5,029 bases of DNA, from contig JAQVUB010000238.1 in NCBI GenBank assembly GCA_028699735.1, positions 1-5,029 of the forward strand. The letters run 5' to 3'. Positions within the stretch are counted from its first letter, which is position 1; each line of letters opens with the position of its first letter. Source of the DNA: Lentisphaeria bacterium. GTDB lineage: Bacteria > Verrucomicrobiota > Lentisphaeria > Oligosphaerales > Oligosphaeraceae. The translations under genes were made by a program, and so were the position numbers. The notes below the pieces were generated by a model. The model saw only the letters and a list, made by a program, of their open reading frames with translations, was not told where the DNA came from and made no database searches. Shown here one piece after another: positions 1-5,029 of the stretch.

Positions 1-222
1 CAGTTTATAGGTGCTTGCCGCAGAGGGAAGGGGGCCATAGCCATTGAAATCCTGAGCATACAGGGTCGTCAGCAAAACGCATTGCTTCAGATTATTTGTA
101 CACAAAATCCGCTTGGCATTGCTTCGGGCTCGCCCGAGAGCCGGCAGCAGCATCGAGGCCAATATCGCTATAATGGCAATCACGACGAGCAATTCAATGA
201 GAGTAAACTTTCTCGTACGCAT
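1..222 (-). CDS. Prepilin-like protein with N-terminal methylation-type motif (3' end beyond window)
   Basis: Only the first 74 codons are inside the window; the frame is open to base 1. The product starts MRTRKFTLIELLVVIAIIAI and continues LASMLLPALGRAR. This is the short basic leader, FTLIE motif with Glu at +5 after the presumed cut, and hydrophobic helix (about residues 6-27) of type IV pilin / type II secretion pseudopilin-like proteins. After the helix comes 'C-x-NNLKQ' (residues 41-47) and 'YAQDFNGYGPLP' (about 55-66), the pattern of the large pilin-like families (DUF1559 and related) that are greatly expanded in Lentisphaerota and Planctomycetota. The ATG is well placed: AAGGAG lies 6 bases upstream. 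It follows the isomerase gene by 23 bases on the same strand, so it is probably the last or a later gene of the operon. Odd point: Lys, not the usual Gly, precedes the FTLIE cleavage site. Expected location is the inner membrane or envelope; its role in this operon is inferred, not shown. Confidence 0.9.
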   Translation of the reverse strand, partial: MRTRKFTLIELLVVIAIIAILASMLLPALGRARSNAKRILCTNNLKQCVLLTTLYAQDFNGYGPLPSAASTYKL

Positions 223-228
223 GGTTTT

Positions 229-234
229 CTCCTT
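229..234 (-). promoter_or_regulatory. Ribosome binding site of the prepilin-like gene
   Basis: On the minus strand the sequence is AAGGAG, then 6 bases, then ATG at 222. It is a near-perfect Shine-Dalgarno sequence and fixes the start of the pilin-like gene. It lies in the 23-base gap after the isomerase stop codon. The gap has no room for a terminator hairpin, which supports co-transcription. Confidence 0.8.
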
Positions 235-245
235 GGGGTACCTGC

Positions 246-1067
246 TTAAGATTTTTTCAGGCAATGATTAAGAAAAGCGAAAGCGAAGACCTGTTCTTTT
301 TCCAGGTCGAAGGTGCGCAGTTCGGGTACGGAGCGGCGTTTTTTTACGGTCGGGCCGGTTAATTCCAGCATCAGGGGACCCGGGTAGGGGGACTGTTGCA
401 GAGCCTGAAGCGTTTCCGGCCAGTCGATCAGTCCCATTCCGGGAGCCTGATGATCATCATTCCGGCCAAAATTATCATGCAGATGAGTGGTGAACAAATG
501 CGGCCCGATCCTTCGGATCAGCTCTGCAAGATCCTTTGATTCATAAAGAAAAGCATGTCCGGTATCCAGGTTGACACCGACATCGTGCCGATCGATCTGC
601 GTCACGATTTTGAGGATGTAATCCAAGTCTCCGGACAAGCAGTTTTCAATGGCCAGGCGTACCTGGTTTGCCCGGGTGATATCAGCCAGGCGGGTCAGGG
701 CTGCCAGATCCCGTTGAAAATCTTCCAGGCGAGGTGCGCAGTTGGGCAGATGGCAAACCATAACCCGGGCATCCAGGGCATCGGCAATGTGTGCACAATG
801 CTCCTGTTGCACCAGGTATTCTTCCAGGGTGATACCATCGTTCCAGTGTTCAGAATGCACACTCCACGGAATCAGTCCGGTTTCCCGGCAAGCCTGCCGC
901 AAAACTTCTGCATCGCAGGTGGACAAACTGAGCAGATGCGAAAATTCGAGGTGTGTGAAGCCCAGTTTACGATAATGTGGCAGCTGTGACAGATAGACGC
1001 TGCAGGTGTAGTCGGCGCATTCGTTCACCAGCGGATCGACAATATTGCATCCAATGTTGTTCTGCAT
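246..1067 (-). CDS. Sugar phosphate isomerase/epimerase (xylose isomerase-like TIM barrel)
   Basis: A 273-residue protein without a signal peptide, the usual length for the AP endonuclease family 2 / xylose isomerase-like TIM-barrel superfamily. These are metal-dependent enzymes that isomerise or epimerise sugars and related polyols. The metal-site signatures are present in order: 'LAIEN' (Glu141), 'VNLDTGHA' (Asp168, His171), 'THLHDN' (His195, His197, Asp198), then 'DDHQAPGMGLIDW' (204-216) and 'LMLELTG' (Glu235). 'SVHSEHW' (69-75) supplies the early histidine strand. All expected ligands are there, so the enzyme looks active; the substrate cannot be predicted. The start ATG sits one base after the TAA of the DUF4838 gene, with AGGG 9 bases upstream inside that gene's end, so the two are probably translationally coupled. 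As the only cytoplasmic enzyme here, it likely processes a sugar released by the exported partners. A true AP endonuclease is unlikely given the short length and context. Confidence 0.92.
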   Translation of the reverse strand: MQNNIGCNIVDPLVNECADYTCSVYLSQLPHYRKLGFTHLEFSHLLSLSTCDAEVLRQACRETGLIPWSVHSEHWNDGITLEEYLVQQEHCAHIADALDARVMVCHLPNCAPRLEDFQRDLAALTRLADITRANQVRLAIENCLSGDLDYILKIVTQIDRHDVGVNLDTGHAFLYESKDLAELIRRIGPHLFTTHLHDNFGRNDDHQAPGMGLIDWPETLQALQQSPYPGPLMLELTGPTVKKRRSVPELRTFDLEKEQVFAFAFLNHCLKKS

Positions 1068-1068
1068 G

Positions 1069-3888
1069 TTACGGTTCCCTGAAAATGATTTTGATCTTTT
1101 CCACCATGAACCAGCCCCAGTTGTAATCCCTTTGCGCGGCGAAATTCACGCCGCCTTCGCCATCCTGTTCAGAGTCTGCCGTTCGATTCAACAGGGTGAT
1201 TTCATTGTCACCGGCCTGGAATACCTTGGCTTCGAAGGGGAATTGTTGTTCACTCCAGGCATCTTTTAGCCAGGGTGCCGATCCCCGGTAGATGCTTTTG
1301 CCATTAACAAGGATTTCGATTTGTGCCGGTTCCGGTTTTTCATTATCGATGCCGTGGATCAGGAGGGAACCCGCCTGATCGGGTTGTTGATCGAGTCGAA
1401 GCAGGAGGGAGCCGGTTCCGTATCCCGAACTGGGACGCCGAAAGCATTTTACCGGGGCGCCATCGTTGCGCAGCCAGGTTCCCTTCATCGGCTGCCCCCC
1501 GATGATTCCTTGGTTGGAAATCCGATAAGCCCCATCACGAAATTCCTGAACAAAAGGTAAAACCGATCCCAGGGTTTTTTCCGGGTCACGGCATAATGCC
1601 TCGAGAACAGGATCATGATACCAAGGGCGCGTATCGCCAATTTTCAGCAGGGCCGTTTCCCAGAACCACTCTTTTGCCGGCGGTTGTACTAGATAGGAGT
1701 AGCCCAGTTCCCTGCAGGTGGAAACATATTTTGCCAGGCGCTTCGCATAAACCGGAAATTCCTTTTCGGTGAGCTTTGCATTGCCGCGGCGTTGATCGGA
1801 AAAATACGACCAAAGCAGCGGCACGAACTCCCGCAGGACATTTTTACGGTAGACCGGGTCGGTTGCGGCCAGGCTTTCGGCTTCGTCCAGTGCGTGCATG
1901 GCTGTATCGGCCAGGTCTTTTGTCACAAAACCACGGACGCGCCGTTCGGTATTCTGTGCCCATTGCCGAAGAATGGGTTCTCTGGTGATGCTGTCAAAGT
2001 ATTTTCGCATGGCGGGTGCGGCCGGGCCGAATGCATGCTGCAGATACGTATCAATTAGAGAGGATACATCGACTGCGGGGTTGATCAACACCTCCGCCAG
2101 TACCCGCATCTGTAATGACGTAAAGCTGCCGTTTTGCGGATAACTGCCTTTGGCGAAGGTTGGCACAAAACCGCAATAAGCCACGACCCGGTACTGTTTT
2201 TCCGCAAGGCGCCGGTCGAGTTTCAGATTAAAGTCAAAGGCCGGCCAGAGGTTGAGTGTTTCCGTGCAGCTGTTGGGATACGTAAAGGCACCCAGCTGTT
2301 TTGGGATCAGCGTTTCCCAGGCCTGCATCTGCTGCAGCCCGATATCATTGGCCGGATGCTCGAGAACCAGATGACTTCCCCATCCGCGCATTGCATAAGG
2401 AGTATACAGGACAATGACGTTTTCAGCAGGCAGAACCGAAGCCGGGGGTTCCGCTGAATCCACATAAGCGAGGGTGACGATTCTTCGGTCGGGATGTTTT
2501 TTCTCTACGATCGCTGCGATCTGGTTGATCCAGTGCAGCAGGCGGTCTGTGGTCTCGCCAAGTTTGGCGCAGTCCGCACAACGGCAATAGTAGCCGCCGC
2601 CATCGCCGGGAAAGAGATAGAAGTATCTGGCAATGGGGTCGGCTTCCATCACTTCCATGACCCGATCTGCAAGCAGTTGCTGCAGCGCCGGGTTGCTCAT
2701 GCAAAAATGTGTCTGGACATTTTTCCCCTGACTGGAATGGAGGCGCTGTCCATCGCTGTTCAAAGCAAAATACTCCGGATGGGAATTTTCGAATTCGCGC
2801 AGTGGCACGTAGGTGATTGCCGCGTGGCAGTTGCCGCGATGACTGCCCAGGACTTTCAGATTGGCCCATTCTTCATGCGCAGTGTAGCCCCACAGTTCCG
2901 GTTGAGCAACACGGTAGGACAGTTCACGGATCGGAACGGCGGGGTTCATGTGGAAAGAAAAATCCGATAAGACAGAGGCCCCCTGCGCTCGCGAATACTG
3001 ATCCTGTCCGAGATAGACCACACCCGCTTTTTTCAGGACTTCCACCACGCCGGCCGCTGTGCCGGAACGTTTTCCGGCAACAGCCAGGCGCCGTCCGGCC
3101 AGGCGAACCGCATACCCGCTGTCAGCAATTCCTGCCAGCTCTTCGGCTGACAGTAAACCAGTGTTTGCGGCGGCTTTGCCAACGTAAAGAGCACATCGCT
3201 GATAATCCTCAGGAGTTCCAATGGTGCGAACCGGAATCAATTTGCCGCCGGCGCGGTTAAAGGCATAGCGCATGATCTGAGCAGCCCTGCGATCGAAAAA
3301 AGTGTTGGCGGGGTTTTCATCCGGCAGCACATAAATCGCCTCGCATTCCGCATCGCCAAAAAAGAGCTTGCGGCCAGTTTCATCGACGGGTTCCCGGGCG
3401 ACAATGTGCAGTTTCCGTACATTGAAGAAAGCCTCTTTGCCGGCAATGGAAAAAGCGAAGGTCCCGCCCATACTTTCCCGGTTAAGAGGGATAACACCCT
3501 GGAAATTTGTCCATTCTGCAGCGGGAGGCACATCTTTCTGAACATAGCCTGACACATTTTTTTCCGGGTGATAAGCACTCATGGAAATGGAGGCTGTTCC
3601 GTGTGCCTGATACTGAAAGCTTACATCCAGGGCTTCTGCAGTGGAATAATCATCGAGGACTCCCATGGTAGCCGACTGGACGGCGCCCTGTCTCTGCGAT
3701 GTCAGTTGCAAGGTCTCATCGGTGACTGCAAAATTCCGCTCATCCCAGGGACCCCACATCAATGTGGCCGGCGCATAGGAAACCGCAGCCTGAAAATAAT
3801 GCGGGGAAACCAGATTTCCTTCCGCCGCAATCCCAACAGAGAAGACGACAAAAAGGAAAAGGGAGGCAAATTTGATCTGCTTGTTCAT
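1069..3888 (-). CDS. Large secreted DUF4838-domain protein, probable glycan-active
   Basis: A 939-residue exported protein. Residues 1-22 form a signal peptide (MNKQIK, then a hydrophobic run, cut near GIAA). Residues about 45-165 look like a beta-sandwich of carbohydrate-binding type. Residues about 175-310 resemble the N-terminal domain that precedes the barrel in GH20/GH67-type enzymes ('ALYVGKAA', 'SGYAVRLAGRRLAVAGKRSGTAAGVVEVLKKAGV' pattern split over 225-290). The DUF4838 core (about 320-640) is clear: 'NSHPEYFAL' (368-376), 'FCMSNPALQQLL' (395-406), 'FPGDGGGYYCRCADC' (426-440, with Cys435/437/440), Asn455, 'NVIVLYTPY' (490-498). A helical stretch follows, then a C-terminal beta-rich domain (about 825-935) with 'IEILVNGKSIYRG'. 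The family's activity is not known to me; a barrel acting on or binding glycans is the inference. The start at 3888 was chosen over an ATG 30 bases upstream because it gives a clean signal peptide, has AAGGGGG 7 bases before it, and forms an ATGA overlap with the upstream stop. Confidence 0.9.
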   Translation of the reverse strand: MNKQIKFASLFLFVVFSVGIAAEGNLVSPHYFQAAVSYAPATLMWGPWDERNFAVTDETLQLTSQRQGAVQSATMGVLDDYSTAEALDVSFQYQAHGTASISMSAYHPEKNVSGYVQKDVPPAAEWTNFQGVIPLNRESMGGTFAFSIAGKEAFFNVRKLHIVAREPVDETGRKLFFGDAECEAIYVLPDENPANTFFDRRAAQIMRYAFNRAGGKLIPVRTIGTPEDYQRCALYVGKAAANTGLLSAEELAGIADSGYAVRLAGRRLAVAGKRSGTAAGVVEVLKKAGVVYLGQDQYSRAQGASVLSDFSFHMNPAVPIRELSYRVAQPELWGYTAHEEWANLKVLGSHRGNCHAAITYVPLREFENSHPEYFALNSDGQRLHSSQGKNVQTHFCMSNPALQQLLADRVMEVMEADPIARYFYLFPGDGGGYYCRCADCAKLGETTDRLLHWINQIAAIVEKKHPDRRIVTLAYVDSAEPPASVLPAENVIVLYTPYAMRGWGSHLVLEHPANDIGLQQMQAWETLIPKQLGAFTYPNSCTETLNLWPAFDFNLKLDRRLAEKQYRVVAYCGFVPTFAKGSYPQNGSFTSLQMRVLAEVLINPAVDVSSLIDTYLQHAFGPAAPAMRKYFDSITREPILRQWAQNTERRVRGFVTKDLADTAMHALDEAESLAATDPVYRKNVLREFVPLLWSYFSDQRRGNAKLTEKEFPVYAKRLAKYVSTCRELGYSYLVQPPAKEWFWETALLKIGDTRPWYHDPVLEALCRDPEKTLGSVLPFVQEFRDGAYRISNQGIIGGQPMKGTWLRNDGAPVKCFRRPSSGYGTGSLLLRLDQQPDQAGSLLIHGIDNEKPEPAQIEILVNGKSIYRGSAPWLKDAWSEQQFPFEAKVFQAGDNEITLLNRTADSEQDGEGGVNFAAQRDYNWGWFMVEKIKIIFREP
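1076..1080 (-). promoter_or_regulatory. Ribosome binding site of the isomerase gene, inside the DUF4838 gene
   Basis: On the minus strand AGGGA lies 8 bases before the ATG at 1067. It overlaps the last codons of the DUF4838 gene, whose TAA (1069-1071) is separated from the ATG by a single C. Ribosomes finishing the upstream gene would expose or re-use this site, so coupled translation is expected. Confidence 0.6.
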
Positions 3889-4706
3889 CGTGTGTCCCCC
3901 TTGAATTGCATTTTGCATGACACCTGAAAGCTTTCTCCCGGTTTCAGCTGAAAGGTTTCGCCGCTGGCCTGATAGAGGCTGCCGAGATAAATCTCCAGGC
4001 CGTGAGCCCCTTCGTAATAGATGACACGAATGCTCGTCCCCTCACCGGCTTCCAGTGAAAAACAAACTCCCTTGCCGGAAAAACGCAGTTCCTGGAAAAA
4101 CAGATTGCCGAGAGCCCAATGTTCGTTGTTGTATGGGAAGGGAATTTTAGCCATGACATTTTCGTCGAGGAGGGTTGTTCCTTCCAGCACCCAGTCTTTG
4201 GTTGCTTCCGCTGAAATGCTGAATTGTTCCCGGTATGGAGTGCTCTCATAGCCGTTGAACTCAAGCGTTTCCAAAGCCGTCAACGTGCCATTGATGGAAA
4301 AACCAACGTCGTCAAAATGGATGCTTTTATCGATTGTCGCACAGGCTTTTCCGGAATTTTCCGGGGAGGGCAGATTTTTCATCGCCTGCCAGATCAGACG
4401 CTTGCCATTGCCGTCCGGCCTTGTACTGTATTTCTCCTGGGGGACTGCCCGTAACAGGATTTTTTTCCCGCTAACCTGAATGTTTGCAAAGGTATTTTCC
4501 CCTCGCAGGAACGGTATTCCCCTGTAAAAAAGCTGAATGAGGCCGCTGTTTTTGCTGTGCGGATCAAACAAAAAGACGCGATACTGCTCATTTTGCCATT
4601 CCCGCAATGGAGGGGGCACCGTTGTCTCTCCAGCTCGTGCCGCAGAAGCAAGGCAGAAAACAATGATCCCAGCTGACAGCAGAATTTTGATCCTTGAGAA
4701 TTTCAC
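3885..4706 (-). CDS. Secreted protein of unknown family, likely all-beta
   Basis: A 273-residue protein that I do not recognise. Residues 1-25 are a strong Sec signal peptide (basic MKFSRIK, hydrophobic core 8-20, cut after ARA at 25). No lipobox Cys follows the core (the only Cys, at 18, lies inside it), so a soluble periplasmic or secreted protein is expected. The mature part is rich in alternating hydrophobic and polar strands with Gly/Asn turns, few long helices, and aromatic residues such as 'PFPYNNEHWALGNLFF' (189-204) and 'GLEIYLGSLYQASGE' (236-250), ending 'LKPGESFQVSCKMQF'. This resembles the beta-sandwich modules of carbohydrate-active or carbohydrate-binding proteins, but no catalytic motif is evident. 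Cys122, Cys215 and Cys264 remain after export. The start is GTG, with GGAG 7 bases upstream; no in-frame ATG exists upstream before a stop at 4785-4787. The stop overlaps the next start (ATGA), so it is the first gene of the operon seen here and likely works with the DUF4838 protein. Confidence 0.85.
   Translation of the reverse strand: MKFSRIKILLSAGIIVFCLASAARAGETTVPPPLREWQNEQYRVFLFDPHSKNSGLIQLFYRGIPFLRGENTFANIQVSGKKILLRAVPQEKYSTRPDGNGKRLIWQAMKNLPSPENSGKACATIDKSIHFDDVGFSINGTLTALETLEFNGYESTPYREQFSISAEATKDWVLEGTTLLDENVMAKIPFPYNNEHWALGNLFFQELRFSGKGVCFSLEAGEGTSIRVIYYEGAHGLEIYLGSLYQASGETFQLKPGESFQVSCKMQFKGDTR
3896..3902 (-). promoter_or_regulatory. Ribosome binding site that decides the DUF4838 start
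   Basis: On the minus strand AAGGGGG lies 7 bases before the ATG at 3888, within the final codons of the upstream gene. The alternative ATG at 3918 has only AGGTG very close to it and would add ten polar residues in front of the signal peptide, so the downstream start is preferred. Confidence 0.65.
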
Positions 4707-4717
4707 TCCTTCTCTCC
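4707..4717 (-). promoter_or_regulatory. Double Shine-Dalgarno in front of a GTG start
   Basis: On the minus strand the sequence GGAGAGAAGGA runs directly into the GTG at 4706. GGAG (4714-4717) has the normal 7-base spacing. A second match, AAGGAG, overlaps the start codon itself and is too close to serve this start. The upstream site supports GTG as the real initiation codon. Confidence 0.6.
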
Positions 4718-4764
4718 ATAAATCCTGGTTGCGATCCGGGTGTGCGACCTGCTTGCCCTCTGTC

Positions 4765-4800
4765 GTTTTCGAAAATAGGCTGGCCTAATGAAAATTTTCG
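4765..4800. promoter_or_regulatory. Palindrome cluster upstream of the operon, candidate operator
   Basis: Three short dyads sit side by side: TTTTCGAAAA (4766-4775, perfect), TAGGC-TG-GCCTA (4776-4787, perfect arms), and GAAAATTTTC (4790-4799, perfect). In addition CGAAAAT (4770-4776) is the inverted copy of ATTTTCG (4794-4800), giving one larger dyad around the middle one. The cluster lies about 60 to 95 bases upstream of the first start codon, where an operator or promoter-overlapping site would be expected. Which regulator, if any, binds here cannot be told; no convincing -35/-10 pair was found next to it. Confidence 0.4.
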
Positions 4801-4840
4801 CTGGAAGGCTCATTCGCTCGATCATCAACCTTTGAAAAAT

Positions 4841-4865
4841 TTCGTGCTTGTTCGTGTCTTTCGTG
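4841..4865. repeat. Three-copy TTCGTG short repeat
   Basis: TTCGTG occurs at 4841-4846, 4851-4856 and 4860-4865, with 10- and 9-base periods, as TTCGTGCTTG-TTCGTGTCT-TTCGTGGTT. On the other strand it reads AACCACGAAAGACACGAACAAGCACGAA. From memory, similar CACGAAAGA-type repeats are dispersed in intergenic regions of Lentisphaerota, Verrucomicrobiota, Planctomycetota and some other bacteria. It is too short and too tightly spaced for CRISPR. Its function is unknown. Confidence 0.6.
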
Positions 4866-4866
4866 G

Positions 4867-5029
4867 TTAAAGAATTTCTGGTCTGCTATTTGAGAGTGCT
4901 TTGTCGAAAATCATTTCCATGGCCTGGTTTGCAATACCGTGAGGGAGTTTCGCAATCGGGCATCCGCTGCTGAGTATTCGGGTGCTCAAACGCCAGTTCC
5001 GCATGCCATAACTGCTCATCTTGCGTTTC
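4867..5029 (-). other. Weak open frame entering from the window edge; possible end of an upstream gene
   Basis: A minus-strand frame is open from the edge of the window to a TAA at 4867-4869. It encodes about 53 residues ending 'QAMEMIFDKALSNSRPEIL', with an internal ATG at 5019 that has no ribosome binding site. I recognise no family. Codon-position base use does not favour this frame: by hand count the first position has less G+C than the second, unlike a typical gene. A plus-strand frame (4894-5029) and another minus-strand frame are also open over most of this stretch, so openness alone means little. It may be the 3' end of a real gene, a decayed fragment, or a dispersed intergenic repeat ending at the TTCGTG array. 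Confidence 0.25.

Larger units (their letters stand above)
4707..4866. other. Intergenic leader of the operon
   Basis: About 160 bases with no credible gene precede the first gene of the cluster. They hold the palindrome cluster and the TTCGTG repeat described separately. I looked on the minus strand for sigma-70 type hexamers: TTGATG occurs at 4822-4827, but nothing like TATAAT lies at the right distance, so no promoter is called. No riboswitch-like fold or U-tract terminator was evident. Confidence 0.5.

Noticed and set aside
223..245. Possible terminator between the isomerase and pilin-like genes
   Set aside because: The 23-base gap holds no inverted repeat followed by a U-tract and is mostly taken up by the ribosome binding site.
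555..989. Plus-strand open frame of 144 codons opposite the isomerase gene
   Set aside because: It lies wholly antisense to a gene with clear family motifs and its translation resembles no protein. It is a shadow frame.
2423..2869. Minus-strand open frame of 148 codons inside the DUF4838 gene
   Set aside because: It is in another frame across the best conserved part of the DUF4838 domain, is rich in Arg, Ser and Pro as out-of-frame translations often are, and has no recognisable motif.
2494..3260. Overlapping plus-strand open frames of 158 and 147 codons
   Set aside because: Both are antisense to the DUF4838 gene and overlap each other. There is no family signature.
3889..3918. Earlier ATG giving a 949-residue DUF4838 protein
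   Set aside because: It adds ten polar residues before the signal peptide, overlaps the upstream gene by 34 bases and has a poorly spaced ribosome binding site. The ATG at 3888 is better on all counts.
4841..4865. Possible CRISPR array
   Set aside because: The repeat core is six bases with three- to four-base gaps; there are no 25-40 base repeats or spacers.
4707..4866. Sigma-70 promoter for the operon
   Set aside because: TTGATG and TATTTT are present on the minus strand, but neither has a partner hexamer at 16-18 bases, so no promoter is claimed.
4894..5029. Plus-strand open frame running off the window end
   Set aside because: No ATG start with a ribosome binding site and no recognisable motif. 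Its slightly gene-like codon composition over 45 codons is too little to call.

Overview
The window reads as a compact, single-strand gene cluster from a Gram-negative-type environmental or gut bacterium, most likely Lentisphaerota (Victivallis-like) or a relative in the Planctomycetota-Verrucomicrobiota-Chlamydiota group. Three features suggest this: a prepilin-like protein with the N-terminus 'RKFTLIELLVVIAIIAILAS' followed by 'LLPAL.RAR...C.NNLKQ', a very large secreted DUF4838 protein, and a sugar phosphate isomerase/epimerase beside it. This combination is typical of those genomes. The taxonomic call is from remembered family patterns, not from a search.

All four convincing genes lie on the minus strand, so transcription runs from high to low coordinates. 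About 160 bases of non-coding leader (4707-4866) contain a cluster of short palindromes and a three-copy TTCGTG repeat. Then follow: a secreted protein of unknown family (3885-4706, GTG start); a secreted multidomain DUF4838 protein (1069-3888), whose ATG overlaps the previous stop as ATGA; a cytoplasmic TIM-barrel sugar phosphate isomerase/epimerase (246-1067), one base after the previous stop; and the start of a prepilin-like protein (1-222), 23 bases further on and cut by the window edge. The spacing (overlap, 1 base, 23 bases) and the good ribosome binding sites make one operon very likely.

The likely theme is acquisition and use of a carbohydrate. Two exported proteins would handle a glycan outside the cytoplasm, the isomerase/epimerase would act on a released sugar or derivative inside, and the pilin-like protein would be a surface or envelope component. 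The substrate cannot be read from the sequence. No transporter, regulator, sulfatase or recognisable glycosidase is present in the window.

At the far end (4867-5029) there is a weakly supported open frame that enters from outside the window and stops right at the TTCGTG repeat. It may be the end of an upstream gene or an intergenic repeat. No tRNA, rRNA, CRISPR array, insertion sequence or convincing rho-independent terminator was seen.
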